Assembly (NCBI RefSeq): GCF_006542425.1 | Contig: NZ_VFID01000007.1 | Location: 791,943 to 855,942 of the forward strand | From: Pseudoxanthomonas sp. z9 | GTDB lineage: Bacteria > Pseudomonadota > Gammaproteobacteria > Xanthomonadales > Xanthomonadaceae | Length of the DNA: 64,000 nt | Reading direction: 5' to 3' | Shown: positions 1 to 8,766 of the stretch, one piece after another | Layout: every line of letters starts with the position of its first letter | Numbering within the stretch: the first letter of the stretch is position 1 | Made by a program: the position numbers and the translations under genes | Notes under the pieces: generated by a model | Databases searched by the model: none | Seen by the model: the letters and a program-made list of their open reading frames with translations, nothing else | Told to the model about the DNA's origin: nothing

Positions 1-570
1 ATCCGTGCAGGGTTCGAGCGCGCCGATGTATACGACTGGTTCGAACAGGCCCGGGCGGACGGCCGGCGGTTCGATATCGCCTTCAGTTCCTACGGCGCGC
101 TGTGCTGGCTGTCCGATCTGGACACATGGGCACGCGGGTTGGCGGAGGTGCTGGAGCCTGGCGGACGCTTCGTCTGCGTCGAGTTCCATCCGATGGCGAT
201 GATTTTCGACCCGCAATGGCAACCGAAGTACCCCTACTTCGCCCATGGCGAACCGCTGGTCTGGGAGGATGGCGTCAGCGACTACGTGGCATTGTCCGGC
301 GCGGCGCTGGCGCCTTCCGGCAACCAGTCCGGCATGCAGGATTTCCGCAATCCGCATCCGAGTTACGAATTCCAGTGGAGCTTGGGCGAAGTGGTGGACG
401 CGCTGCTGCGCGCGGGGCTGCGGTTGCGCCGGTTGCAGGAGTATCCCTACGCCAACGGCTGGCGCGGATTCGAAGGCATGCGCGAAGCGCAGGGCCGGCG
501 GATGTATCCGCCAGCGACGATGCCCAGCCTGCCATTGATGTACGGCCTGGTGGCGGAACGCTCCACCTGA
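1..570 (+). CDS. SAM-dependent methyltransferase, C-terminal part (5' end outside window)
   Basis: The frame is open from the first base, so 189 C-terminal residues are visible. They contain a class I methyltransferase core: the stretch ending SSYGALCWLSDLDTW followed by LEPGGRFVCVEFHP, which matches the conserved strand-turn-strand after the SAM-binding site (post-II/III region) of Methyltransf_11/25 proteins. The SAM-binding GxGxG loop lies upstream of the window. The tail holds several aromatic residues, as in small-molecule methyltransferases. The substrate cannot be told. It is convergent with the protease gene that ends 13 bp downstream. Confidence 0.75.
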   Translation: MRAGFERADVYDWFEQARADGRRFDIAFSSYGALCWLSDLDTWARGLAEVLEPGGRFVCVEFHPMAMIFDPQWQPKYPYFAHGEPLVWEDGVSDYVALSGAALAPSGNQSGMQDFRNPHPSYEFQWSLGEVVDALLRAGLRLRRLQEYPYANGWRGFEGMREAQGRRMYPPATMPSLPLMYGLVAERST

Positions 571-583
571 TGCCGCCGTCGGC

Positions 584-1906
584 TCAGCGGCGCGCCGCCG
601 GTGCCTTCGCCGGCGTCGCCGGCGCGTTGGCGACCTGCTTCTTCAATTCGGCCAGCGCGGCGGCGATTGGCTTTTCGCCTTCCAGCACTTCGCCCGCGGT
701 ATAGCCTTCCTGGCCCTCGTCATCGCCACGCAGGTGACCGGGCAGGGTGGCCTCGCTGTAGTCGATGATCTCGGGTTCGCCGTCTTTCGTTTCCGGATGC
801 AGTTCCACGTCCGGGACGATTCCGCGCGCCTGGATCGACTTGCCGCTGGGCGTGTAGTAGCGTGCGGTGGTGAGCTTTACCGAATCACCGTTGTCCAGCG
901 GCAGCACGGTCTGCACCGACCCCTTGCCGAAGGTACGGCTGCCGACCACGCGCGCGCGCTGGTTGTCGCGCAGCGCGCCCGCCAGCACTTCCGAAGCGCT
1001 GGCCGAACCGGCATCCACCAGCACCACCACCGGCACGCCTTCGAGCAGATCGCCTGGCGTGGCGTCGAAGCGCGAATCGCTGACCACGATGCGCCCGCGG
1101 GTGGAAACGATGTTGCCCTTGTCCAGCAGATCGTCGGCGATCTGGACCGCCGCCAGCAGCAGGCCGCCCGGATTGCTGCGCAGATCCAGCACCAGTCCGC
1201 GCAGCTTGCCCTTCGCCTTCAGGTCGGCCACGTGCTTCTGGAAGTCCGCCGCGGTCTCGGTCTGGAACGCGCTGATGCGCACGTAGCCGTAACCCGGTTC
1301 CAGCATCCGGCTGCGCACGCTGGCGATGCGGATGACGTCGCGCACCAGGCTCACGTCGAATGGTTTGGCGGTGCCTTCGCGCACGAGGGTGAGGGTGACC
1401 TTGCTGCCGGGCTTGCCGCGTAGTGGTTCCATGCCATCGGTCTTCTCGATCGGCTTGCCGTCGATGGCCACGATCACGTCGCCGGCCTTGATCCCGGCCT
1501 TGGCCGCCGGCGTGTCGTCGATCGGCGAGACCACCAGCAGGGTGTTGTCCGGCTGCTGCAGCAGGTCCACGCCGATGCCTTCATAGGCGCCGGAAGTCTG
1601 TTCGTCGTAGGCCTGCGCGTCTTCCTTGTCGAAATAGATGCTGTGTGGATCCAGATCCAGCAGCAGCCCGCGGATGGCCGACTGCATCAGCTTGCGATCC
1701 TCGACCGGCTCGACATAGGCCTCCTTGACCGCGTTGAACACGGCCACGTACCGGCGGATTTCCTCCAGCGGCACCTTCGAGGGCGCGGTCTCGGCGGCGG
1801 AGGGATCGTCGCTGGCGCCCACCTCCGGTTCCTTGGCGGTCTCTTGCGCGAACGCGGGCGCGCCGGCGAGGGCGAGCAGCAGGGCCAGGGGCAGGGAAGA
1901 ACGCAT
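584..1906 (-). CDS. ctpA: S41 family carboxy-terminal processing protease (CtpA-like)
   Basis: A 440-residue periplasmic serine protease that trims C-termini of envelope proteins. It has a signal peptide (1-20, ending GAPAFA), a PDZ domain at about 105-185 (EGIGVDL..., AGIKAGDVIVAIDG), then the S41 domain with SNPGGLL at 244-250. The Ser/Lys dyad is seen as S303 in SASASE and K328 in FGKGSVQ, the 25-residue spacing usual in CtpA proteins. I chose the ATG at 1906 because it starts the signal peptide and has GGAG 7 nt upstream. It follows envC in the same direction with a 95-bp gap, in the gpmI-envC-ctpA order common in Gammaproteobacteria. Confidence 0.93.
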   Translation of the reverse strand: MRSSLPLALLLALAGAPAFAQETAKEPEVGASDDPSAAETAPSKVPLEEIRRYVAVFNAVKEAYVEPVEDRKLMQSAIRGLLLDLDPHSIYFDKEDAQAYDEQTSGAYEGIGVDLLQQPDNTLLVVSPIDDTPAAKAGIKAGDVIVAIDGKPIEKTDGMEPLRGKPGSKVTLTLVREGTAKPFDVSLVRDVIRIASVRSRMLEPGYGYVRISAFQTETAADFQKHVADLKAKGKLRGLVLDLRSNPGGLLLAAVQIADDLLDKGNIVSTRGRIVVSDSRFDATPGDLLEGVPVVVLVDAGSASASEVLAGALRDNQRARVVGSRTFGKGSVQTVLPLDNGDSVKLTTARYYTPSGKSIQARGIVPDVELHPETKDGEPEIIDYSEATLPGHLRGDDEGQEGYTAGEVLEGEKPIAAALAELKKQVANAPATPAKAPAARR

Positions 1907-2001
1907 CGAAACTCCGTGGGAAAGCGGCGGAACCATGGACCCCGCGCGGTCCACGGAGTTCGCCCGATTATGCGCGAACCGGCGGTGAATGGCGTTCCGG
2001 T

Positions 2002-3252
2002 TCAGCGCCGCTGCAGCCAACTGCCCGGGTCCACCGGCTGGCCGTTGCGGCGCAGTTCGAAGTACAGCGCCGGCGTGCCCTGGCCACCGGACGTGCCGAC
2101 CTTGGCCACCGGATCGCCCCGCTTGACCTGGACACCAGCGTCGCGCAACAGGCTTTCGTTGTGCGCGTACAGGCTCATGTAGCCGTTGCCGTGGTCGATG
2201 ATGAGGATCAGTCCGTAGCCGGTCATCCATTCGGAGAACACCACCGTGCCGTCGGCCACCGCGGTCACCGTGCTGCCGGCCGGCGCCCCGATGAGCACGC
2301 CCGAGCTGGTACGCCCGTCCGGCATCCGTCCGCCGTAACGGGCCAGCAGGTTGCCGGACAGCGGCCAGCCCAGCCCGCCAACCTTCAATGCGGGCGCGTT
2401 CGCCACTTCCGGGCGCGGGCGTGAAGGGGTTTCCGCAGCTCGCGAGGCGCCCTGGCGGGCCTGCGCGCGGGCGCGTTCCTCGGCCGCCTTGCGCGCGGCC
2501 GCACGGCGCTCGGCTTCGGCGCGCGCCGCTGCCGCCCGCAGGTTGGCAAGCAGGCGCTCCAGCGACCGTACATCCTGACCGAGCACCTTTTCGCGGTCGG
2601 CACGATCTTGGTAGCGCTGATCGAGATCGGCCACCAGGCGGGCCCGGCTCTGTCGATCCTTCTGCAACTGGTTCATCTGTCCGCGCAGGCGCTGGCGATC
2701 GGTATCCAGTTGCGCGCGCCGGCTGGTGATGTCCTGTTCGACCTGCGCCAGCGCCCGCAGCTCGGTGGTCAGACCGTCGATGCGGGCGGCGCGATCCCGC
2801 TGCAGGTAGCGGTGATAGGCCAGGGTACGGCTGGCGTCGGCGGCGCTGTCCTGCGACAGCAGCACCTTCAGCGGCGCGTCGCCACCGGTCATGTAGGCCG
2901 AGCGCACCAGTGCGGCCAGTTGTTCACGCTGTCCGCCCAACCGCTTCAACATGTCCTCGCGGCGTTGCTGCAGTTCGGCCAGTGCCGCTTCCTCGCGCCG
3001 CAGCGAGGATTCGGTTTCGGACAGCGTGCGGCTGCTGCGGCCGACCTGCTCGTCGGCCTCGCGCAGCTTGCGCGAGGCGTCGCCGCGCTCGCCTTCCAGC
3101 TTGCGCCGCTCCTGGGCGATCGATTTCAGTTCGCCGCGCGCCTTTTCCAGTTTCTTCTGCGCGTCGCGCTGGCTCTGCGCCGACACGCCGCCGCTGATCA
3201 CGCCCAGCGCGATCAGCAGGCCGAGGCCGGTACGGAGCAGGCGACGCGTCAT
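2002..3252 (-). CDS. envC: Murein hydrolase activator EnvC (degenerate LytM/M23 domain)
   Basis: A 416-residue protein with a signal peptide, a long charged coiled coil (about 25-270, heptad-rich in Lys/Arg/Glu/Gln) and a C-terminal LytM domain (about 295-410). In active M23 enzymes the last zinc motif is HxH. Here the equivalent site reads ALYFELR, as in E. coli EnvC, so this is an activator of periplasmic amidases (AmiA/AmiB) at the division site rather than a peptidase. An Arg/Ala-rich linker precedes the LytM domain. Its ATG overlaps the stop of gpmI (ATGA), indicating translational coupling. Confidence 0.92.
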   Translation of the reverse strand: MTRRLLRTGLGLLIALGVISGGVSAQSQRDAQKKLEKARGELKSIAQERRKLEGERGDASRKLREADEQVGRSSRTLSETESSLRREEAALAELQQRREDMLKRLGGQREQLAALVRSAYMTGGDAPLKVLLSQDSAADASRTLAYHRYLQRDRAARIDGLTTELRALAQVEQDITSRRAQLDTDRQRLRGQMNQLQKDRQSRARLVADLDQRYQDRADREKVLGQDVRSLERLLANLRAAAARAEAERRAAARKAAEERARAQARQGASRAAETPSRPRPEVANAPALKVGGLGWPLSGNLLARYGGRMPDGRTSSGVLIGAPAGSTVTAVADGTVVFSEWMTGYGLILIIDHGNGYMSLYAHNESLLRDAGVQVKRGDPVAKVGTSGGQGTPALYFELRRNGQPVDPGSWLQRR

Positions 3253-4802
3253 CGCGCAGCGGCGATCAGCGATTGGCCGGACATCTCGGCCGGTTGCGGC
3301 AGGCCCAGCAGATCCAGCAGGGTCGGGGCGACGTCGCGCAACGCGCCGCCCGCGCGCAGCGTCGTCGCGCGCTCGCCCACGTAGACCAGCGGCACCGGCC
3401 CGACCGTATGCGCGGTGTGCGGCTGTCCCGTTTCCGGATCCCGCATCATCTCCAGGTTGCCGTGATCGGCGGTGATGATCAGCGCGCCGTGCGCGGCGCG
3501 CACCGCGGCGTCCACCGCACCAATGGCCTGGTCCACCGCCTGCGCGGCGAGGATGGCGGCCTGCAGATCGCCGCTGTGACCGACCATGTCCGGATTCGCG
3601 ATATTGCAGATGATCACGTCGAAGCGGCCGGAACCGATCGCGTCGACCAGCTTGGCGGTCAGCTCGGGGCAGCTCATTTCCGGCTGCAGATCGTAGGTCG
3701 CGACCTTGGGGCTGGGCACCAGGATGCGTTCCTCGCCGGCGAAGGGGTCCTCGCGCCCGCCGCTGAAGAAGAACGTCACGTGGGCGTATTTCTCGGTCTC
3801 GGCGATGCGCAACTGGGTCAGGCCCTGCTCGGCCAGAAGTTCTCCCAGCGTGTGCCGCAGGTCATCCGGCGGGAACGCCACCGGCGCCGGCAGCTTCGCG
3901 TCGTACTCGGTCAGGCAGACAAAGCGCGACAGCCGGGGGCGGCGGGCCTGGAAACCTTCGAAGTCCGGCGAGACGAACGCGGCCGTCAGCTGGCGCGCGC
4001 GATCGGCGCGGAAGTTCATGAACACCACGGCGTCGCCATCGGCCATCGGCTGCGCGCCGTCGATCACCGTGGGCAGCACGAACTCATCGTTCTCGCCGCG
4101 TGCGTACGCCGCCTGCAATGCGGCCACGCCGTCGACGGCACGGTATTCGCCCTGCGCCTCGACGATGGCATCCCACGCCTTGCGCAGGCGATCCCAGCGC
4201 TTGTCGCGATCCATGGCGTAGTAGCGGCCGCTGACCGTGGCCAGGCTGGCATTGCCCAGGCGTGCGCAGACATCCTGCAGCGCGCGCAGACTGGATTCGG
4301 CCGATTGCGGCGGCGTGTCGCGGCCGTCCAGGAAGGCATGCACGGCCACTTTCGGCACGCCACGGCGATGGGCCAGTTCCAGCATGGCGAAGATGTGGTT
4401 CTCGTGGCTGTGCACCCCGCCCGGCGAAAGCAGGCCGAACACGTGCAGGACATGCCCGCCCGCCTTGGCCGCCTCGCAGGCCGCCACCAGCTCGGTGGTG
4501 TCGAAGAAGCTGCCGTCCTCGATGGCGGCGTCGATGCGGGTCAGGTCCTGGTAGACGATGCGGCCGGCGCCCAGGTTCATGTGGCCCACCTCGGAATTGC
4601 CCATCTGGCCGTCCGGCAGGCCGACATGGCGCCCCTCGGTGTGGATGAGGGTATGCGGCGCGGTCGCCAGCAGGCGCCGCCAGTTCGGCAGCTCCGCCTG
4701 CGCCAGCGCGTTGTCGGTGGGATCTTCACGGTGGCCCCAGCCATCGAGAATCAGCAGGACGACGGGCTTGGGACGCGGGGAGGCGGACGGCGTTGGGGAC
4801 AC
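3249..4802 (-). CDS. gpmI: 2,3-bisphosphoglycerate-independent phosphoglycerate mutase
   Basis: A 517-residue cytosolic glycolytic enzyme interconverting 3- and 2-phosphoglycerate with two Mn ions. It belongs to the alkaline phosphatase superfamily. The first metal ligand lies in LLILDGWG (D20) and the catalytic phosphoserine in GQMGNSEVGH (S70). The later metal-binding segment ITADHGNLE is present. Length is normal for the family (about 510). The start is GTG at 4802, with only a weak upstream GGAA. It is the first gene of the gpmI-envC-ctpA run. The 163 bp upstream are shared with the divergent solenoid gene. Confidence 0.95.
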   Translation of the reverse strand: MSPTPSASPRPKPVVLLILDGWGHREDPTDNALAQAELPNWRRLLATAPHTLIHTEGRHVGLPDGQMGNSEVGHMNLGAGRIVYQDLTRIDAAIEDGSFFDTTELVAACEAAKAGGHVLHVFGLLSPGGVHSHENHIFAMLELAHRRGVPKVAVHAFLDGRDTPPQSAESSLRALQDVCARLGNASLATVSGRYYAMDRDKRWDRLRKAWDAIVEAQGEYRAVDGVAALQAAYARGENDEFVLPTVIDGAQPMADGDAVVFMNFRADRARQLTAAFVSPDFEGFQARRPRLSRFVCLTEYDAKLPAPVAFPPDDLRHTLGELLAEQGLTQLRIAETEKYAHVTFFFSGGREDPFAGEERILVPSPKVATYDLQPEMSCPELTAKLVDAIGSGRFDVIICNIANPDMVGHSGDLQAAILAAQAVDQAIGAVDAAVRAAHGALIITADHGNLEMMRDPETGQPHTAHTVGPVPLVYVGERATTLRAGGALRDVAPTLLDLLGLPQPAEMSGQSLIAAAR

Positions 4803-4965
4803 GGTGGGGGTTCCGGTGACTTCAGGCAGGTGAAGATTGTAGCGAAGCGTGCTGCGATGGCGGCGTTACCCTGAAGGCGGCGGGCGGTCCCGTCGCCAGG
4901 CCCGGTTAAACCTTTTTGGCGGCCCCGGCATCCAAACCCGTACTTTCGACGAACAGGACTTCACC

Positions 4966-5628
4966 ATGACCCGTACTTCCCCTGCCCTGCTGCTGACCCT
5001 GGCATTGGCCGCCACGCCCGCCTTCGCCGGCAATGACGTCTCCAAGGTCAACGGCTCCATCACCGCCCAGGCCGGCCAGACCGTCGGCGACCTGAGCACC
5101 GTCAACGGCTCCATCACCGTCGAGGACAATGCCACGACGGGCTCGGTCGAAGCCGTCAACGGCTCGCTCAAGATCGGCGACGGCGCCCGCACCGCCGGCA
5201 TGGAAACGGTCAACGGCGGTATCCGAGCCGGCAGCAAGGTGCAGGTCGATGGCGACGTGGAAACCGTCAACGGTCCGATCTTCCTGGATCGCGGCAGCCG
5301 CGTGCGCGAGGGCGTGTCCACCGTCAACGGCGCGATCGGCCTGGTCGCCACCGAAGTCGGCGGCAGCGTCGAGACGGTCAATGGCGACGTCACCGTGGGT
5401 GTGGATTCGCACGTGCGCGGCGGGCTGAAGGTCGAAAAGCCCAAGGGCAACTTCAACATCGAGCGCAAGCGTCCGCCCCGCATCGTGATCGGCCCCAATG
5501 CCACCGTCGACGGTCCGCTGGTGTTCGAGCGCGAAGTGGTCCTGTACGTCCACCGTACGGCCAAGGTTGGCCCGGTCACCGGCGCCACCGCCCGCCCGTT
5601 CGACACGCCGACCGCGCCGGCCGACTGA
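4966..5628 (+). CDS. Secreted repeat protein with beta-solenoid signature (bactofilin/polymer-forming-like)
   Basis: A 220-residue protein with a clear signal peptide (1-21, ATPAFA). The mature part carries seven copies of a (T/A)VNG(S/P/A/G)(I/L/V) motif, at V28, V46, V64, V82, V101, V120 and V138, spaced 18-19 residues. This is the period of one turn of a right-handed beta-helix, as in bactofilins and polymer-forming cytoskeletal domains. Unlike cytoplasmic bactofilins it is exported. A basic segment (about 165-185) follows, then a non-repetitive tail. I chose the ATG at 4966 over longer in-frame options because of the signal peptide and an AGGA 6 nt upstream. Function unknown; fold assignment is inference. 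Confidence 0.75.
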   Translation: MTRTSPALLLTLALAATPAFAGNDVSKVNGSITAQAGQTVGDLSTVNGSITVEDNATTGSVEAVNGSLKIGDGARTAGMETVNGGIRAGSKVQVDGDVETVNGPIFLDRGSRVREGVSTVNGAIGLVATEVGGSVETVNGDVTVGVDSHVRGGLKVEKPKGNFNIERKRPPRIVIGPNATVDGPLVFEREVVLYVHRTAKVGPVTGATARPFDTPTAPAD

Positions 5629-5663
5629 GCGCCGGGCACATCGCGCGGGACGATCGCATACAC

Positions 5664-5692
5664 TCGGGATTCCTGGATTTGAGGAATCCCGA
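5664..5692 (+). promoter_or_regulatory. RBS-sequestering hairpin at the M28 peptidase start
   Basis: A perfect 10-bp inverted repeat (TCGGGATTCC at 5664-5673 and GGAATCCCGA at 5683-5692, 9-nt loop) ends on the A of the start codon. The ribosome-binding GAGGAA at 5681-5686 sits at the loop/stem junction, so the folded RNA would hide it. Whether the whole stem is transcribed depends on the unmapped start site. If transcription begins near 5667, the stem would be incomplete. Confidence 0.55.
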
Positions 5693-7398
5693 TGTCCCGC
5701 AAGCTCCCTCTGGCGGCGGCCGTGCTGGCCGCCACCACCCTGCTCGCCGCGTGCAAGAAGCCTGACGCCGAAGCACCGGCCGCCACCGTGCCCGCCGCGC
5801 CTGCACCCGCGGATCACGCCTTTGCCCCGGCCATCAACGAGGCCGACTTCGCCCAACTGGTGAAAACCCTGTCCTCCGACGAGTTCGAGGGACGTGGCCC
5901 CGGTTCCACCGGCGAAGAAAAAACCGTCGCCTACCTGGAAGCGCAGATGAAGCGCATCGGCCTGCAGCCGGGCAACAACGGCAGCTTCTTCCAGGACGTG
6001 CCGATGGTGGAGACCACCGCCGACGAGGGCACCGTGCTGAAGCTGGAAAGCAACGGCAAGACGCGCGAGCTGAAGTTCGGCGTGGATTTCGTCGCCGGCA
6101 CCCGTACCGGCGAGAAGGAGGTGAAGGTCGACGCCAGCGAGATGGTGTTCGTCGGCTACGGCGTGGACGCGCCGGAACAGCAGTGGAACGACTACGCCGG
6201 CCAGGACTGGAAGGGCAAGACGGTCGTCATGTTCGTCAACGATCCCGGCTTCCACACCGGCGACGAGAAGCTGTTCGAAGGCAAGCGCATGACCTACTAC
6301 GGGCGCTGGACCTACAAATTCGAGGAAGCCGCGCGCAAGGGTGCTGCCGCTGCGTTCATCGTCCACGACACCCCCGGCGCCAGCTACGGCTGGGACGTGG
6401 TGAAGAATTCATGGTCCGGTGCGCAGTACGACCTGCCTGCCAAGGACGATCCCGAGCGCCGCATCCCGGTGCAGGGCTGGCTGACCGCCGACGCCGCCCG
6501 CCAGCTGTTCGCCGACGCCGGCCTGGATCTGGATGCCTCGTACAAGGCCGCCAACCAGCGCGGCTTCAAGCCGGTCTCGCTGAAAACCAAGGCCTCCGTC
6601 GATCTGAAGAGCAGCATCAGCGAAAAGAATTCGCGCAACGTGATCGGCGTGCTGCCGGGCACCGATCGCAAGGATGAGGCGGTGCTGTACATGGCGCACT
6701 GGGATCACCTGGGCAAGCATGAAGGCGAGACCGGCGACAACATCTACAACGGCGCGATCGACAACGCCACCGGCGTGGCCGGCATCCTGGAAATCGCCGA
6801 CGCCTTCGCCCACCAGGATCCCAAGCCGAAGCGCTCGCTGGTGTTCCTGGCGGTGACCCTGGAGGAATCCGGCCTGCTCGGCTCCAAGTACTACGTCGCC
6901 CATCCGACCTTCCCGCTGGACAAGATCGCGGCGGTGATCAACATCGATGCAATGTCGGTGGCCGGCAAGGCCAAGGACATCACCGTGGTCGGCTTCGGCA
7001 GTTCCGAATTGGAGGACGTGCTCAAGCCGATCGCCACCGCGCAGGGCCGCACCCTGCACGGCGAGACCTCGGTGCAGAGCGGTTTCTACTTCCGATCGGA
7101 TCACTTCAACTTCGCCAAGGCCGGCGTGCCGGCGCTGTATGCCGACGGCGGCGAGGATCTGGTCGAGGGCGGTATCGAGGCCGGCAAGAAGGCGGCCGAG
7201 GACTACGCGAAGCACTACCATTCGCCGAGCGATCAGTACTATCCGGAAACCTGGAAGCTGGACGGCACGGTGCAGGATCTGGAAGCGCTGTACGGCGTCG
7301 GCAAGGACATCGCCGGCGGCGACAAGTGGCCGAACTGGTATCCGGGCAATCCGTTCAAGGCGGCTCGCGACAAGATGATGCAGCCGGCGGCGAAGTAA
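5692..7398 (+). CDS. M28 family zinc aminopeptidase lipoprotein with PA domain
   Basis: A 568-residue lipoprotein (lipobox LLAAC, Cys21) predicted to hydrolyse peptides in the periplasm or at the outer membrane. After a short Ala/Pro linker comes the M28 fold interrupted by a protease-associated domain (about 120-290). The di-zinc ligands are visible in order: AHWDHLG, NGAIDNATGV (bridging Asp), TLEESGLLG (catalytic Glu plus ligand), INIDAMS and KHYHSPSDQY. The start at 5692 has GAGGA upstream, but it lies in a stable hairpin. A rho-independent-type terminator follows at 7416. Such M28 lipoproteins are typical of Xanthomonadaceae. Confidence 0.9.
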   Translation: MSRKLPLAAAVLAATTLLAACKKPDAEAPAATVPAAPAPADHAFAPAINEADFAQLVKTLSSDEFEGRGPGSTGEEKTVAYLEAQMKRIGLQPGNNGSFFQDVPMVETTADEGTVLKLESNGKTRELKFGVDFVAGTRTGEKEVKVDASEMVFVGYGVDAPEQQWNDYAGQDWKGKTVVMFVNDPGFHTGDEKLFEGKRMTYYGRWTYKFEEAARKGAAAAFIVHDTPGASYGWDVVKNSWSGAQYDLPAKDDPERRIPVQGWLTADAARQLFADAGLDLDASYKAANQRGFKPVSLKTKASVDLKSSISEKNSRNVIGVLPGTDRKDEAVLYMAHWDHLGKHEGETGDNIYNGAIDNATGVAGILEIADAFAHQDPKPKRSLVFLAVTLEESGLLGSKYYVAHPTFPLDKIAAVINIDAMSVAGKAKDITVVGFGSSELEDVLKPIATAQGRTLHGETSVQSGFYFRSDHFNFAKAGVPALYADGGEDLVEGGIEAGKKAAEDYAKHYHSPSDQYYPETWKLDGTVQDLEALYGVGKDIAGGDKWPNWYPGNPFKAARDKMMQPAAK

Positions 7399-7415
7399 AC
7401 CGCGGTGGCATGACG

Positions 7416-7448
7416 GCAACGGCGCCTGCGGGCGCCGTTGCTGTTTGT
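7416..7448 (+). terminator. Intrinsic terminator of the M28 peptidase gene
   Basis: An 11-bp GC-rich stem (GCAACGGCGCC at 7416-7426, GGCGCCGTTGC at 7431-7441) with a 4-nt loop, followed by TGTTTGT. It lies 17 bp after the stop codon. Confidence 0.7.
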
Positions 7449-7525
7449 GGCCGGACGGACCCGGGCCGGACGCCGGCTTCGCGGCGGGCTTCGGCTAGGC
7501 TATGCGGCAATCCAAGGAGGAATCC

Positions 7526-7915
7526 ATGTCCATCGCTTACTGGTGCATCCTGATCGCCGCCCTGCTGCCCTACCTGTGGGTCACCATCGCCAAGCGTTCG
7601 GGCGAGCGCTACAACAACCGTGCGCCGCGGGAATGGCAGGCCAGGCAGGACAATCCGCGTTCGCATCGCGCCCATGCCGCGCACCTCAATGGCTTCGAAT
7701 CCTTCCCGGCCTTCGTCGCCGGCGTGCTGATGGCGCAACTGGCCGGCATTGATCCCACCACCATCAACTTGCTGGCGATCGTATTCACCGTAGCGCGTGT
7801 ACTGCATGGCGTGTTCTACATCGCCAACCAGGCCGCCCTGCGCAGCCTGGTATGGGTGGTCGGATTCGCCAGCGCGCTGGCGCTGATCGCGATGGCGGCG
7901 CTGAAGATCGCCTGA
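7526..7915 (+). CDS. MAPEG family membrane protein
   Basis: A 129-residue inner-membrane protein with about four transmembrane segments and the MAPEG hallmark in the first loop: NNRAPREWQ followed by RAHAAHLNGFESFPAF, then a second half with VARVLHGVFYIANQ. Bacterial MAPEG proteins are related to glutathione- and eicosanoid-metabolising enzymes, but most have no known substrate. The start is set by an excellent RBS, AAGGAGG at 7514-7520, 5 nt before the ATG. The gene is convergent with truC across a REP pair. Specific activity is not inferable. Confidence 0.85.
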   Translation: MSIAYWCILIAALLPYLWVTIAKRSGERYNNRAPREWQARQDNPRSHRAHAAHLNGFESFPAFVAGVLMAQLAGIDPTTINLLAIVFTVARVLHGVFYIANQAALRSLVWVVGFASALALIAMAALKIA

Positions 7916-7928
7916 CGGAACAGCAGCG

Positions 7929-7976
7929 GAGCAAGCTCGGCTCTACATCCCGGTTAGAGCCGAGCTTGCTCGGCTG
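7929..7976. repeat. Inverted pair of GTAG-type REP palindromes
   Basis: Two arms, 7929-7945 and 7955-7971, form a perfect 17-bp inverted repeat with a 9-bp spacer. Each unit carries or nearly carries a GTAG terminus (GTAG on the minus strand at 7943-7946, TTAG at 7954-7957). The right unit can also fold on itself (AGCCGAGC-TT-GCTCGGCT). This matches GTAG-tipped REP elements known from Stenotrophomonas and relatives. It sits between convergent stop codons and could also act as a bidirectional terminator. Confidence 0.75.
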
Positions 7977-7986
7977 AAGGGACCGG

Positions 7987-8706
7987 TCAGCGCAGTGATT
8001 CGTCCCAGCCGAACAGCGCGAAGGCGCGACGCAATTCGGCGTCCAGCGGCGCGATGGCGTCGATCCGCGCGCCACTGACCGGATGCAGGAACGACAGCCG
8101 CACCGCGTGCAGCAGCATGCGATGCACGCCATGCATGCGGAAGTTGCGGTTGTGGCGGCCGTCGCCGTGGCTGCTGTCACCGATCAGATGATGGGACAAA
8201 TGCTTGAGGTGACGGCGAATCTGGCGGAAGCGCCCGGTTTCCGGGCGACAGCGCAGCAGCGCGTAGCGGGATGTGTCGAATCCCGCCGATGGCATCGCCA
8301 GTTCCCCTGTCGCCAGGCAGGTGAAGCGGGTCAGTGCCGGTTTCTTTTCCGGCTTGCCGGGTCCGCCATCCAATGGATAGTCGAGATCGATATGCGGCTC
8401 CGGCCAGCCCCGGCAGATCGCCAGATAGTCCTTTTCCACTTCGCGTGACATGAACGTCCGTCCCAGCGCCGAGGCGATATCGCGATCGAACGCCACCAGC
8501 AGGCAGCCGCTGGTGCCACGGTCCAGCCGGTGGATCAGGAAGATCGGCTTGCCGAAGCGCTCGCGCAGGCGATCGGCGAGGAATTCGGTTTCCCCGCGCG
8601 CCAGCTTGCTGTCGTGGACCATCAGGCCGGCCGGCTTGTCGATGACCGCCAGATCCACGTCCTGGTACAGCACGCCAATGTCGTTACCGCTCTCACTATC
8701 GCTCAT
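7987..8706 (-). CDS. truC: tRNA pseudouridine(65) synthase TruC-like
   Basis: A 239-residue RluA-family pseudouridine synthase. The catalytic Asp is D62 in HRLDRGTSGC, preceded by VIDKPAGLMVH. The C-terminal half (RYALLRCRPETGR...QIRRHLKHLSHHLIGDSSHGDGRHNR) resembles TruC, which modifies U65 of tRNAs, more than RluA/C/D. No S4 domain is present, also as in TruC. The ATG at 8706 is preferred because the longer frame runs into sequence preceding the divergent M16 gene. The 60-bp divergent gap must hold both promoters. Confidence 0.82.
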   Translation of the reverse strand: MSDSESGNDIGVLYQDVDLAVIDKPAGLMVHDSKLARGETEFLADRLRERFGKPIFLIHRLDRGTSGCLLVAFDRDIASALGRTFMSREVEKDYLAICRGWPEPHIDLDYPLDGGPGKPEKKPALTRFTCLATGELAMPSAGFDTSRYALLRCRPETGRFRQIRRHLKHLSHHLIGDSSHGDGRHNRNFRMHGVHRMLLHAVRLSFLHPVSGARIDAIAPLDAELRRAFALFGWDESLR

Positions 8707-8766
8707 GTAACGTCCAGTTCCCGCAAATCTGCGACACTGCGGGTTGCCGTTTACAGGGAGTCCTGC

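Noticed and set aside
8720..8743. CCCGCA-N12-TGCGGG dyad in the truC/M16 divergent gap as an operator
   Set aside because: Six GC-rich bases per half-site are expected often by chance in this genome, and no matching second site was seen.
8530..8766. An N-terminal extension of the M16 protease to 1003 aa
   Set aside because: The extension overlaps truC on the other strand; the ATG at 8767 begins a signal peptide and has GGGAG upstream.
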